A DNA stretch of 64,000 nt from Ardenticatenaceae bacterium (GCA_030065875.1 JASJCR010000015.1:1-64000); one strand, 5' to 3'. Positions 25,476 to 34,328 are shown, numbered from the stretch's first letter. Notes: generated by a model not told the origin, from the letters alone. Made by a program: numbers and translations.

Positions 25476-26423
25476 TTATGCCTGTTGTTCGTACCAGTGC
25501 CAAAATTGGCGAACCCCATCCGCGACTGAAATTTGCGGGTTATAGTTGAGAAGGCGGCGCGCTTTGGAGATATCTGCATAGGTTCGAGTCACATCAGCGG
25601 AAATTTTTGGTTGGTTGATTAAGTGCGCTTTCCCTCCGGCCAAATCCTCTATCAGGGTGATAAAATCGCGCAAAAGTGTGGGCTCGCCACACCCTAAATT
25701 TAATATTTCGTATCCTAATGGTTTATCGATGGCCAGTACAAGACCATCGGTTATATCTTCAACCGAAGTCCAATCGCGATACATCTCGCCGTTGTTGTAA
25801 AGGGGGATTTCCTTCCCCTGGCGAATGCTCTCCGCCACGAGGTAAGCCATCATGTCCGGCCGATTGTTCGGCCCATAAACGGTAAAAAACCGCGTCGCCG
25901 TAAAGTTGAGGTCAAAGAGATGGTGATAAGCATGCCCTAAAATTTCAGCCCCTCTTTTGGCGGCCGCATAGGGCTGGAGCGGCCGGTCACACGGGTCGGT
26001 TTCGACAAAGGGGATTTGGGTAGTATCTCCATAAACGGATGATGTTGAGGCAAAAACAAAGTTAGAGACGTTATTGAAACGGGCGCCATCCATTAAATTC
26101 TGCGTGCCGTTGTAATCAACCTCGATATATAGAGCGGGATATTTGACCGCATTTCGGACGCCGGCCATTGCTGCCAGATGAGCCACGGCATCAAAACGCT
26201 CCGAGGCGAATAAATCTAATATCATCTGGCGTTTGCGAATATCCTCTTCAATCATTTGAAAAGAGGGGTAGCTGTTTAACCTTGTTTCATTGGCCCGCTT
26301 TTTTTGCGGATCATAATAATTATTGAAATTATCTAGACCAATGACGGTGTCCCCTCGCCTGAGTAATTTCTCGGCCAGGTTACTGCCAATAAATCCGGCG
26401 GCACCGGTCACCAACACTTTCAT
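25476..26423 (-). CDS. NAD-dependent nucleotide-sugar epimerase (UDP-glucuronate 4-epimerase-like)
   Basis: A 315-residue extended SDR enzyme. The NAD motif GAAGFIGSN is at residues 7-15, LDNFNNYYDPQKK is typical of UDP-glucuronate/UDP-galacturonate epimerases, the catalytic Ser region is FASTSSVYGD, and YAAAKRG supplies Tyr and Lys. It likely makes a nucleotide sugar for cell-surface glycans. It is placed in a nuclease cluster rather than a glycan operon. GalE-type activity remains possible. Confidence 0.87.
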   Translation of the reverse strand: MKVLVTGAAGFIGSNLAEKLLRRGDTVIGLDNFNNYYDPQKKRANETRLNSYPSFQMIEEDIRKRQMILDLFASERFDAVAHLAAMAGVRNAVKYPALYIEVDYNGTQNLMDGARFNNVSNFVFASTSSVYGDTTQIPFVETDPCDRPLQPYAAAKRGAEILGHAYHHLFDLNFTATRFFTVYGPNNRPDMMAYLVAESIRQGKEIPLYNNGEMYRDWTSVEDITDGLVLAIDKPLGYEILNLGCGEPTLLRDFITLIEDLAGGKAHLINQPKISADVTRTYADISKARRLLNYNPQISVADGVRQFWHWYEQQA

Positions 26424-26474
26424 AGCATAAATCCTTAGGCTAAAAAATTTTTTTGATCGATCGGAATGGGAATA

Positions 26475-28247
26475 TCACCTATCGGTTACCGGAAGCAAAT
26501 CGAGAACCTGCAGCTGTAGACGGCGGTTTCCTTTCCATTCGTTGACCGAAACGGTGTATACGATATCCAAATGGGATTTCAGGCGGCCGGCCCAGCTTCC
26601 CAGACCAAAACCGATACCCTTGATGGTCCGCCAGGGATCGACAACCAGCTCGACTTGCAGATGAGAATGATCCCGGCCAACCGCCCGATGGTGAATCAAT
26701 TCGATACTGCGGCTGATAAAAACCGGGGCAACATTGGCACAGCCGGTTGGTTCGAGTTGGGTTAGTACTCCATGCAAAGCCCAATCAACCATCGACAAAT
26801 CAATTTCACAATCCACTGAAATTGTAGGTCGCAGGTCTGCGCCCTCAAGCATTTCGCCCGCAATTTTGCCCATCCGCTCAGTGAAGGTTGAAATATTGTC
26901 ATTGCGAATGGTTAACCCGGCCGCCTGGGCATGGCCCCCATACCGCACCAGCAAATCTGCCACCTGATCCAGCGCATTGGTCATGTGAAATTCAGGGATC
27001 GAGCGACAGGAGCCGTGACTTTCTTCTTCGCCAATTTCCAGTACGATAGCCGGCCGGTAGTAATTTTCTTTTAGACGGCCGGCCACCAGGCCAATCACCC
27101 CTGGCAAAAAATCTTCATGGGCGGCGATGAGCAGATGTTGATCGGTCAACTCGCCAATTAACGTTTCCGCCTGCAGATTCAGCTGGGTGGTCATGTGTTG
27201 GCGGGTGCGATTGAGATCGTTGACCTTGTGGGCCCAGAAGCGCGCCTCTTCCAGGTTGGTGGCGGTCAGCAAATAGGCCGCGATGTATGCGTGTCCGGGG
27301 CGATTCATGCGGCCGCGCGGACCGTTTACTTCAACCGTTTGCGGCCCGATTCGACCGGCGGCATTGATGCGCGGCCCCAGGGCAAAAGCGATACTTTCCG
27401 CAGTGATTTGACCCTTCTTTAAACCGGCGACTTCAGCCAAAGCGACCAACCCCGGCCGGTTAAGCTGATTGAGGACCGTTAAGCCATCGCGCACCAGCAG
27501 GCGATTTTCACCCAGCAGGGGGGTCACGTCCGCTACGGTGCCGATCGCCACCAGATCGAGAAGGGACGTTGTGTCAAAGTCTGTTGCGTGGTGGATGTGC
27601 AGCGCCTGAGCTAATTTATAAGCAAGACCCACCCCGGCCAACATCTCTTCAGGGTAGGTGCAATCCGGCTGTTTGGGGTTGATGATGGCCAGCGCGGGCG
27701 GCAGCTCACTCCCCAGGTTATGGTGATCGGTTAAGATGACGTCCAGGCCGTTTGATTGTGCCTGAGCCACTTCCGCCACCGAACGAATGCCGCAGTCGAC
27801 CGTGATGACCAGCTTGGCCCCAAAATCCTGCTGAATTTTAAGCAGGGCGTCGTGGTTTAAACCGTATCCCTCATCGATGCGATCGGGAATGTAGGGGCGC
27901 ACCTGGCTGCGATCAAATCCCAATCGTCGCAGGGCTTCGGTTAATAAAACGGTTGAGGTGACCCCATCGCAGTCAAAATCTCCGTAGACCACGATGTTTT
28001 CCTGATTTGCCAGCGCCTCACCAATACGTTGGACGGCCGCCCCCATTCCTTTGAGTTCAAACGGGTCGGTTGAAAGTAAATATTGTCCGGTGATAAACGC
28101 TTCGATTTCCGCTTCGGTTGTTAACCCTCGGTTGTACAAAACCTGCTGCAAAATCGGATGATAGTGAGAAATTCGCTGCCCTACATCGGAGGGCATAATT
28201 GGGGCGATTTCCCATCGCTTTGATGTCATTTCGGTGATGGAACCCAT
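26475..28247 (-). CDS. recJ: Single-stranded-DNA-specific exonuclease RecJ
   Basis: A 5'-3' ssDNA exonuclease in recombination and mismatch repair. The DHH phosphoesterase motifs are clear: VVYGDFDCDGVTS, VITVDCGI, VILTDHHNLG, then the LVAIGTVADVTPL motif, and DHHA1 with GGHAQAAGLTIR, followed by an OB-like C-terminal domain. Length 590 residues is standard. An internal ATG at 28229 is an alternative start. It stands near RNase D and the LRR gene on the same strand but with larger spacers. Confidence 0.94.
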   Translation of the reverse strand: MGSITEMTSKRWEIAPIMPSDVGQRISHYHPILQQVLYNRGLTTEAEIEAFITGQYLLSTDPFELKGMGAAVQRIGEALANQENIVVYGDFDCDGVTSTVLLTEALRRLGFDRSQVRPYIPDRIDEGYGLNHDALLKIQQDFGAKLVITVDCGIRSVAEVAQAQSNGLDVILTDHHNLGSELPPALAIINPKQPDCTYPEEMLAGVGLAYKLAQALHIHHATDFDTTSLLDLVAIGTVADVTPLLGENRLLVRDGLTVLNQLNRPGLVALAEVAGLKKGQITAESIAFALGPRINAAGRIGPQTVEVNGPRGRMNRPGHAYIAAYLLTATNLEEARFWAHKVNDLNRTRQHMTTQLNLQAETLIGELTDQHLLIAAHEDFLPGVIGLVAGRLKENYYRPAIVLEIGEEESHGSCRSIPEFHMTNALDQVADLLVRYGGHAQAAGLTIRNDNISTFTERMGKIAGEMLEGADLRPTISVDCEIDLSMVDWALHGVLTQLEPTGCANVAPVFISRSIELIHHRAVGRDHSHLQVELVVDPWRTIKGIGFGLGSWAGRLKSHLDIVYTVSVNEWKGNRRLQLQVLDLLPVTDR

Positions 28248-28305
28248 AACGGTATCTTAGCCTCTTGGCGGTATTTTGAAAAGATTGCTGATCACTTATA
28301 AAACG

Positions 28306-29040
28306 TCAAATTGCCGAATTGTGTCCATCTTCACCCTCTTCGGGCGGATCAGGGCCATAAACTGCGGCCGACCAATCAGATAAGGGAAAGAAAACTTCAA
28401 GCAGTTCGCGCAATTCTTCATCCAATCCATGACGAATGTGATATCCGATAAATTGATCAGCCAAGTCGTGATGGGTTTCGGCGGTCAACTCCTCAGGCGG
28501 TACCGTCAACAAGTCAGCCCAAGCGCGTAAATCTTCAATCTCCAGGTAATGAGCAACCAATTTTATAAAATCCGGAGGCGGCGGCGGGGGCACAACCGGC
28601 GGAAATTTTTCCCGGTAGAAACTGATAATTTCCTGCGGCCGGTTCCAGCGGGCAATGACCTCGGGAGGAAGCGGCAGCGGATTTCCCGCCAGCTGTAAAT
28701 TTTCCAGCCGGCTTAAGTTCAATACCCCTTCCGGCAGGTGCACCAGTCGATTGCTCTTTAAATTGAGGTTGGTCAGGTTCGCGCACTGGGCCAATTCATC
28801 GGGCAGGGCGGTCAGCTGATTGTTGACCAGGCTTAGCTGGAGTAAATTTTGCAGTTGACCGATCTGGACAGGGAGCGTTTTTAGCTGATTGTCTCGCAGG
28901 CTCAAATGGGTTAGGGAAATCGCCTGCCCGATCAAATCAGGCACGTGCTCGAGCTCTAATCCGCTGAGATCCAGATGGGTATCCTGGCCATCAATCACTT
29001 CCTGAATTAGATCGGCCGCGTAGGTGTGAATATCGCTCAT
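28306..29040 (-). CDS. Leucine-rich-repeat protein
   Basis: A 244-residue cytoplasmic protein without signal peptide. Residues about 22-145 hold five LRRs of the LxxLxLxxNxLxxLP type (LTHLSLRDNQLKTLP, LLQLSLVNNQLTALP, LTNLNLKSNRLVHLP, LENLQLAGNPLPLPP). The C-terminal 100 residues are acidic and helical (LEIEDLRAWADLL, EELRELLEVFFPL), with no family recognised. It probably mediates protein binding. It ends 59 bp before recJ and starts 8 bp after the P1 peptidase stop, so it likely shares an mRNA with the peptidase. Confidence 0.82.
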   Translation of the reverse strand: MSDIHTYAADLIQEVIDGQDTHLDLSGLELEHVPDLIGQAISLTHLSLRDNQLKTLPVQIGQLQNLLQLSLVNNQLTALPDELAQCANLTNLNLKSNRLVHLPEGVLNLSRLENLQLAGNPLPLPPEVIARWNRPQEIISFYREKFPPVVPPPPPPDFIKLVAHYLEIEDLRAWADLLTVPPEELTAETHHDLADQFIGYHIRHGLDEELRELLEVFFPLSDWSAAVYGPDPPEEGEDGHNSAI

Positions 29041-29048
29041 TTTGACGA

Positions 29049-29999
29049 TTAGCTTTTTATTGACGCCAGACCGGGAAACCCATTGGTCGTTTCGGCCGTT
29101 GTCACCGCCCGGCGAATCGCCTCTTTAACGACGTGAACCGCACCGGCGGCCACAGCGTCAAAGGGCACGTCTTCGATTAACCCGGTGGAAAGGGCAAAAG
29201 CGGTATCACCATCGTGCATCGTATGGGCCGGCCGGATGGAGATTGACAATCCATCATGGGCTCGCTGGGCCAGGCGATTGGTTTCAACTTTGCTCAGCTT
29301 GGCGGTGGTGGCTACGACGACCAGGGTGGTATTGGTCAAGGAGGGTGGTGGTGCTGTGGGGAAGCGGCGAAGAGGGTCCTGCTCGACCATCCAGCGGCCG
29401 GATTGATGATCACGAGCGCCGGCTAAGACCGTGCCGTCCTCATTGACGACATCACCCACCGCGTTGACCACGGCCCCGGCAAAGACCGTCACGCCATCAA
29501 CTTCAATCGTGGCCATGCCAAAACCGCTTTTCATAAAATTGAGGAATCCGGACCATTTCCCAACGGTGACGCCTGCCCCAGCGCCCACGCACCCTTCGGC
29601 CGGTGCTTCACCGCTGTCCGCAGCTAGACTGGCCTCGTACCCCATATGGCTGTCCGGCTGCCGCTGGCCGCCGTTGATAAACAGATCGTACACGACCGCG
29701 GTGGGCACGATGGGAACCGGTTTAACCGGGGTGGGGTGCCCGATTTCCCGTTCAGCCAAATAGCGCATGACCCCGTCGGCCGTGGCCAACCCGAAGGCGC
29801 TCCCACCGGTCAGGCAAACGGCGTGGATATAGGGCACGGATTTGAGGGGATCGAGCAGGGCGATTTCCCGGCTGCCGGGCCCCATGCCTCGAATTTCAAC
29901 CCCGCCAACCGTGTTGGGCGGGCATAAGAAAACCGTACAGCCGGTGTGGTGTTCATTATCTGTTGCGTGTCCGATACGAAGATTGGCGTAGTTAGGCAT
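29049..29999 (-). CDS. P1 (S58) family self-processing peptidase, NylC/DmpA-like
   Basis: A 316-residue N-terminal-nucleophile hydrolase. The family signatures are NLRIGHATD near the start, CLTGGSAFGLATADGVMRYL, and GCVGAGAGVTVGKW. The presumed autocleavage site is Asn223-Thr224 in SLTNTTLVVVAT, where Thr would become the nucleophile, as in NylC-type enzymes. The first part would be the alpha chain and the last 93 residues the beta chain. Natural substrates could be beta-aminopeptides or amides. No export signal is seen. Confidence 0.87.
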   Translation of the reverse strand: MPNYANLRIGHATDNEHHTGCTVFLCPPNTVGGVEIRGMGPGSREIALLDPLKSVPYIHAVCLTGGSAFGLATADGVMRYLAEREIGHPTPVKPVPIVPTAVVYDLFINGGQRQPDSHMGYEASLAADSGEAPAEGCVGAGAGVTVGKWSGFLNFMKSGFGMATIEVDGVTVFAGAVVNAVGDVVNEDGTVLAGARDHQSGRWMVEQDPLRRFPTAPPPSLTNTTLVVVATTAKLSKVETNRLAQRAHDGLSISIRPAHTMHDGDTAFALSTGLIEDVPFDAVAAGAVHVVKEAIRRAVTTAETTNGFPGLASIKS

Positions 30000-30009
30000 A
30001 AGTTTAGCA

Positions 30010-30140
30010 ATTTAGCGCGGCCCTGTGGGCCTGTTAGCACGAGGCTGCGCCTCTTTTAGCTCGGCGCTAACGCGCCTGTTAGCTAACAGCTGAAAGCCGC
30101 GAAGCGGCGGGCTAAAAGGCCGTCAGGCCGTGCTGTTGAG
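30010..30140. repeat. GC-rich hairpin repeat cluster (TTAGC-flanked)
   Basis: Several short palindromes (AGGCTGCGCCT, AGCCGCGAAGCGGCGGGCT, AGGCCGTCAGGCCGT) are embedded in TTAGC/GCTAA words. The same motifs recur at 45018-45100 and 57505-57600, indicating a dispersed REP-like element. Confidence 0.6.
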
Positions 30141-30146
30141 CTAATA

Positions 30147-30178
30147 AAAAAAAGCCCCTCTTTCGAGCGGCCTTTGGT
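30147..30178 (-). terminator. Terminator of tRNA-His
   Basis: On the minus strand AAAGGCCGCTC-GAAA-GAGGGGCTTT forms a stem with one mismatch followed by eight T residues, directly after the tRNA. Confidence 0.8.
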
Positions 30179-30180
30179 AG

Positions 30181-30254
30181 GGCGAGTGGTGGGATTTGAA
30201 CCCACGATCTTCTGGGCCACAACCAGACGTGTTAACCCCTACACTACACCCGCC
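30181..30254 (-). tRNA. tRNA-His (GTG)
   Basis: A full cloverleaf on the minus strand. An encoded extra G at the -1 position pairs with discriminator C73, the hallmark of tRNA-His. The 7-bp acceptor is GCGGGTG/CACTCGC, the D arm GTGT/ACAC, the anticodon loop TTGTGGC inside TCTGG/CCAGA (anticodon GTG), and the T arm GTGGG-TTCAAAT-CCCAC. CCA is not encoded. Confidence 0.96.
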
Positions 30255-30266
30255 ATGCGAAGTCGG

Positions 30267-30295
30267 ATTTTACACGAATTTATTCCGCCTAGCAA
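30267..30295 (-). promoter_or_regulatory. Promoter of tRNA-His
   Basis: On the minus strand, -35 TTGCTA (30295-30290), a 17-bp spacer, and -10 TAAAAT (30272-30267), placing the start about a dozen bases before the tRNA. Confidence 0.7.
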
Positions 30296-30305
30296 GATGA
30301 AAACC

Positions 30306-30788
30306 CTATTCAAAGGGGGTTCCAATCTTGGCCTCCTCCAAATTTCTAACGAGAACTGATTTGGCCGTTCCGCCCCAGCCGTACTCAATTATTTGACCCG
30401 CTTCAAGAACAAAATACCGCTTGAGGTCCTCACCTGAATACTCTTCAACACGATTGCCGCGCCGAATCAGCGTCATGTTGGCCGTTACCTGCCCCGATCT
30501 TTCATGAAAATGTTGATAGGTCATTGTTTTCCGGCTTCCCATTTTTTTTAGAATGACCTTGATGGCTGATCCCGGATAAACATCTGGGGGTTGGTCAAAG
30601 TCCACCCATTCGCCATTTCCAACTTTATAGGCGAGCACCAGGGCGTCATTGTATTTGATCCAGAAGGGATTTTCTTCGAGTTGGCCGTTGATTACAAGAT
30701 GGGCATTGCAGAAGATGATCCCCTCTTCATCTCGTTCTTCATAGTAACCAACTTTTTGACCGTCGATTTCAAACGTAAAGTACTTCAT
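30306..30788 (-). CDS. Hypothetical beta-rich protein
   Basis: A 160-residue protein I do not recognise. It begins MKYFTFEIDGQKVGYYEE and reads like alternating short beta strands and turns, with no signal peptide, membrane segment or catalytic motif. The pattern of an ester-like or sugar-analogue binding barrel is only an impression. It lies alone on the minus strand, about 11 bp upstream of the tRNA-His promoter, and is divergent from nothing obvious. Codon use and a sensible composition support a real gene. Confidence 0.7.
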   Translation of the reverse strand: MKYFTFEIDGQKVGYYEERDEEGIIFCNAHLVINGQLEENPFWIKYNDALVLAYKVGNGEWVDFDQPPDVYPGSAIKVILKKMGSRKTMTYQHFHERSGQVTANMTLIRRGNRVEEYSGEDLKRYFVLEAGQIIEYGWGGTAKSVLVRNLEEAKIGTPFE

Positions 30789-30864
30789 AAGCCGTGACTA
30801 CATTTAATGCTCCACGGTTTTGCACCAAGCAGCGGCAGATGTTTTCTCTGGTGAATGGTAAGGG

Positions 30865-31374
30865 TCAAGTGGATACATTTTGATTGCCATTGGCGGTTGA
30901 CTTCATGCTTGCCAGGTGGGCGATCGATGCCCCAATAACGACATTGGCGACAAGCTGTGCGCCGCTGACTTCTCCCCGAATTATTTCAAGATACGCGGTT
31001 TGAGCCAGCTGCTCATCGCTTAACGATTTCAAGGTGGCGATGACCCGCCTGGATTCATTTTGCAAATAGGCCAAGACTGCTTCCTGAGAGTCATTGGCGT
31101 GCAGCAGGGCGTTTTGAGCATTTTCCTCATCCACTTGCGATCCGGTCATTTTGGGTAAGGGCAGTCCTGCAGCGATCTTTTCTACCCAGGCTATGCGCCC
31201 GTAATGGGCAATACCTACGTGATGGGCGGTTGACGCAATTGACCACCTCTCCGCCCCGGTGTGTTTTTGCCAATTTTTATCAGAGCAGGTGGATACAAAA
31301 TCAATTAATTCCTGGTGCAGGCTCTTAAATTGATGGAGGAGCTGGTTTGTTTGACTGGCATTGTGTGAGGTCAT
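30865..31374 (-). CDS. DinB/YfiT-like four-helix protein
   Basis: A four-helix-bundle protein of the DinB superfamily, 169 residues from the ATG at 31374. An upstream in-frame ATG would add 14 residues that lack family character. Helix 1 contains LLHQFKSLHQELIDFVS, followed by TGAERWSIASTAHHVGIAHYGR with His residues typical of the metal triad, and a last helix ANVVIGASIAHLASM with another His. Many members are thiol-dependent S-transferases or of unknown role; the cofactor cannot be inferred. Confidence 0.77.
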   Translation of the reverse strand: MTSHNASQTNQLLHQFKSLHQELIDFVSTCSDKNWQKHTGAERWSIASTAHHVGIAHYGRIAWVEKIAAGLPLPKMTGSQVDEENAQNALLHANDSQEAVLAYLQNESRRVIATLKSLSDEQLAQTAYLEIIRGEVSGAQLVANVVIGASIAHLASMKSTANGNQNVST

Positions 31375-31789
31375 ATAGGTTCTTTTGAATGTTGAGAAAG
31401 TGATTAAAAACGCCACAATAGCGCTGGCTGAGCTTGTCGAAGCCGAAGGGACTCACTGCATTTAACGTGCCGCTTCGGTCCGACGCAGCCTTCGACAGGC
31501 TCAAGCATCGTCCTATGACAGGCTCAGGCATCGTCTTCAATGAGTTATTAAACACACTTTAATCATTAAATGATTGGAGTTTAAGCAAATTGCAAGAATT
31601 ATTCAAAATTTAATTGTCCGCAGATAATTTTAGCTATGATACTTTTTGTAAACTACTTATGTGGCTTATAAAAACTTTTCTAAAATAATTTGTCCACAGA
31701 TTGCGCAGATTTTCGCAGATTACAGACAAAAATCTGCGGCCATCTGCGTAATCTGCGGATATTTTTTTATAAAACTTATTGTGATCCAC
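31375..31789. repeat. Intergenic region with two dispersed repeat types
   Basis: This 415-bp gap has no gene. At about 31430-31540 it carries GCTGAGCTTGTCGAAG and several CTTCGACAGGCTCA-like words in opposed orientation. At about 31690-31772 it carries CGCAGATT/AATCTGCG words in opposed arms (CAGATTGCGCAGATTTTCG...ATCTGCGTAATCTGCGG). Both are common types of dispersed intergenic repeats, and both can form hairpins between genes. Confidence 0.6.
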
Positions 31790-32143
31790 CTAATCGAACG
31801 ATTCTGACAAACCAATCATATTCCCATCCGGATCGTAAACGGCCGCCAGCCGCTCACCAAACGGTTTTTGAACCGGCGGGTAGCGCACCAGGGCTCCCAT
31901 ATTAACCAGACGTTGAAAGGTATAATCAAGATCCAGCACTCGAAACCAGAGGGAAACCCCACCAAACGGATTGCGAGGCTGATCCACCTGATCAAAGCCG
32001 AGATAGAGGTCTTCAAGCTGAAAGCCGGTATGGCCGGGCGCGCGGAATGGTTCATCAAGTTCAAAGGCGATGCGATAAAAATCAGCCAGATAAGTCATGC
32101 GATGGGTAAAGATGATGGCGGTATCGACACGCGTGATGAGCAT
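31790..32143 (-). CDS. VOC-superfamily (glyoxalase-like) protein
   Basis: A 117-residue vicinal-oxygen-chelate protein starting at ATG 32143, whose A overlaps the stop TAA of the upstream YcaQ-type gene (TAATG), so translation is coupled. It has the two beta-alpha-beta-beta modules expected: RVDTAIIFTHRMTYLADFYRIAF and LWFRVLDLDYTFQRLVNMGALV, ending with AAVYDPDGNMIGL. Substrate is unknown; resistance or isomerase functions are both possible. Confidence 0.83.
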   Translation of the reverse strand: MLITRVDTAIIFTHRMTYLADFYRIAFELDEPFRAPGHTGFQLEDLYLGFDQVDQPRNPFGGVSLWFRVLDLDYTFQRLVNMGALVRYPPVQKPFGERLAAVYDPDGNMIGLSESFD

Positions 32144-33399
32144 TATTGATTCCTTGTTTCGGCCGTCGTCAGATCGTGGGATCTGAGTTTCCAAAACGCC
32201 GGCCGTTTATCGTACACGATCTGTTCCGCCCCTAAAAATCTTCCCAGATCGGCGATGGTTTCCCCAATAGCGGCGGCCGTTTGACCATCTTTTGGGGCGT
32301 CATTTTGCGCATAGACATTATGAATGGTTAATATTTTTTTCTTGTAATCCATTTTGGGATCAATCCGGCCGATCAGCTGATCGTGATGCAAAATGGGGAG
32401 AACATAATAGCCAAATTCCCGTTTTGCTTTTGGCACATAAATTTCAATGCGGTAGTAAAAATCCCACATCAGTTCCGTGCGATTGCGATCGCGGATCAGA
32501 TTATCAAAAGGTGAAAGTAACGCGGTTTTACCCCGCCAATTATCAGAGCGAATCGCTTCTAAATGGGGAAGCTGGTCGGGGGTTAAAAACCACTCTCCCG
32601 GCCAGCCGTCAATTTCCACCGGTAAAATTTGTTTTTCGGTCGCCAGCTGCGGCAAAATCGCTTCAATCCCCGGGTAGCGCCCTTCTATGAAGTGCTTTTT
32701 AATATCCGCCAAACGGCCGACCCCCAGCGACCGCAGCGCTTTTTGAGCGGCATCGGCGGTGACCGCTTCGCTTGACCAGCCGGAATCCAATGATTCAAGC
32801 GGCAAAACCCGTGAGGCCAGATCCCACCAGCGCTTCAGCCCGTCTCGTTTGGCAACCAGAATTTCACCGCTTGTCCACAAGTAGTCGAGCATAAAGGCGA
32901 CGCTGCGGCCGGAAGACCATCCGCCAGATTCCCAGGGAACCTTCGATTGATTTTCAAATTGATTGGTGAGCAGCGGGCCGCGCCGGTCTAATTCACTCAG
33001 GATGTACGCTTTAAACTCCGGGTTGTCGTGGACCCATTTATTCAGCCGCTTTGCCCAGCTGCTTTTAGGGGAGGCAGCGTAGCGTCGCATGTGGTGCTCA
33101 TGGAGAGGGAAATCTTCTGTCAGCACAATTGAAGCGGCGTGGGCCCAATACTCAAAAATCAGCTGTTCTGCAACCAGGTCATGGAGCCACTGGCGATTGT
33201 ACTGCCCGAGGCGGCTCCACAATACGAGATATTGAGTGCGTTCTACCGCTCGTATCGGATCGAGCTGCAGACAGCGAATTTTTTGCATTGTTTTGTAAAG
33301 CGCCTCTTTTGAGGCCGGGTGGTTTGAGTGGGTAAGCTGTTGGGCTGAAATCGCCAAACGTCTTGCTTCTGTTGGTGTAAGCTGAATTGATTTGGTCAT
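32143..33399 (-). CDS. YcaQ/AlkZ-type winged-helix DNA glycosylase
   Basis: A 418-residue protein of the HTH_42 family, which unhooks interstrand crosslinks or excises alkylated bases. The N-terminal LTPTEARRLAISAQQL and the motif LQLDPIRAVERTQYLVLWSRLG carry the QxD pair used by the YcaQ-like branch. The central WSSGRSVAFMLDYLWTSGEILVAKRDGLKRWWDLASRVLP matches the family, and the C-terminal YYVLPILHHDQLIGRIDPKMD forms the last barrel. It is translationally coupled to the downstream VOC gene, an arrangement that suggests a shared response to reactive compounds. Confidence 0.86.
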   Translation of the reverse strand: MTKSIQLTPTEARRLAISAQQLTHSNHPASKEALYKTMQKIRCLQLDPIRAVERTQYLVLWSRLGQYNRQWLHDLVAEQLIFEYWAHAASIVLTEDFPLHEHHMRRYAASPKSSWAKRLNKWVHDNPEFKAYILSELDRRGPLLTNQFENQSKVPWESGGWSSGRSVAFMLDYLWTSGEILVAKRDGLKRWWDLASRVLPLESLDSGWSSEAVTADAAQKALRSLGVGRLADIKKHFIEGRYPGIEAILPQLATEKQILPVEIDGWPGEWFLTPDQLPHLEAIRSDNWRGKTALLSPFDNLIRDRNRTELMWDFYYRIEIYVPKAKREFGYYVLPILHHDQLIGRIDPKMDYKKKILTIHNVYAQNDAPKDGQTAAAIGETIADLGRFLGAEQIVYDKRPAFWKLRSHDLTTAETRNQ

Positions 33400-33700
33400 C
33401 CTCTCTCACTTTTGAGTAAATGGGTTACTGATGACATTATAAAGCGGAACAAATGTTCGGGTCAAGCTGCGGATACCAAACCGGCCGCTTATCGATTGGC
33501 AGAATCAAATCGAATTTTCGCAAACGGGTCAAATCAGGTTGCGGAATTAGAACATGTGTGCTATTATTCGCCTTGTCTGATCACACCCCTTTAGTACCAT
33601 TTACCCTCCCTTTTTTGATTGTTTGATGTGTAATCATTTCTATTAACCATTCAAACAGGGGACTAAATTACATCTTGCCAGTAGGTGAGGAGGTTATTAC
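33400..33700 (+). promoter_or_regulatory. Divergent spacer with extended -10 promoter for the HEAT-like gene
   Basis: TTGCGG (33539-33544), 17-bp spacer and TATTAT (33562-33567) preceded by TGC. A leader of about 125 nt follows, with AGGAGG before the ATG at 33701. The remainder of this 301-bp spacer shows nothing I can interpret. Confidence 0.55.
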
Positions 33701-34261
33701 ATGTTTGGTGTTCAAGAACAGTCGGTGGCGTCGCTGGTTGAAATCGTTCCAACTTCGAATATATTGCCAACGCTGCTGCGGGTGGCTGAAACAACCCTGG
33801 AGAGATATCCGGTGGCGGATGTCTTTGCCCTGGCCCAGGGATTGGTTCACTCGAAGGTCGTTCAAGTGCGTATGTTGGCGATTACCCTTTTGGGTTTAAC
33901 GGCCGATCAAATTGTTGACGCGAAGACGATGATGCGCAAAATGGCCGCCAATGATGATTCTGAATTGGTCCACGATGCTTTGGGAGTTGCTTTTGAACTG
34001 TATTGTTCAAGAGTCGGCTATGCGTATGTACAGAGCGAGATCGCGGAGTGGTTAACCGATCGATCACCTATTGTCCGGCGAGCGGTAATTGAAGGGTTGC
34101 GGGTGTGGACCGATCGCCCATATTTTGATTTGTGGCCAGAAGAAGCGGTGGCTTATTTGCAGTGGCTGGTGGATGACGATGATGACCATGTGGCCCAGTC
34201 TGCTCACGATGCCTTAAACGAGGTGTATGACAGCTACCCCCATTTGCGGCTTGAAGTTTAG
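33701..34261 (+). CDS. HEAT-repeat-like protein
   Basis: A 186-residue all-helical protein with HEAT/ARM-like pairs: NILPTLLRVAETTLERYP, SKVVQVRMLAITLLGL, YAYVQSEIAEWLTDRSPIVRRAVIEGLRVW, and DDHVAQSAHDALNEVY. It resembles DNA-alkylation-repair (AlkD-like) HEAT proteins in the RRAVIEGLRVWTDRPYF phrase, but no catalytic site can be assigned. It has a strong AGGAGG ribosome-binding site, its own promoter, and a terminator. It lies divergent to the YcaQ-type glycosylase, a weak contextual hint of DNA repair. Confidence 0.72.
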   Translation: MFGVQEQSVASLVEIVPTSNILPTLLRVAETTLERYPVADVFALAQGLVHSKVVQVRMLAITLLGLTADQIVDAKTMMRKMAANDDSELVHDALGVAFELYCSRVGYAYVQSEIAEWLTDRSPIVRRAVIEGLRVWTDRPYFDLWPEEAVAYLQWLVDDDDDHVAQSAHDALNEVYDSYPHLRLEV

Positions 34262-34287
34262 CGCGGCCGGTTTGATTTAAATTGACC

Positions 34288-34328
34288 GAGAGTGTCTTTT
34301 GTCGATAGACGAAGGACACTCTTTTTTT
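34288..34328 (+). terminator. Terminator of the HEAT-like gene
   Basis: GAGTGTC (34290-34296) pairs with GACACTC (34315-34321). The stem continues inward with TTTGTC/GACGAA around a GATA loop, and seven T residues follow at 34322-34328. Confidence 0.9.

Noticed and set aside
33412..33594. 60-codon frame in the spacer before the HEAT-like gene
   Set aside because: It covers the predicted promoter, lacks a ribosome-binding site and has no protein-like composition.
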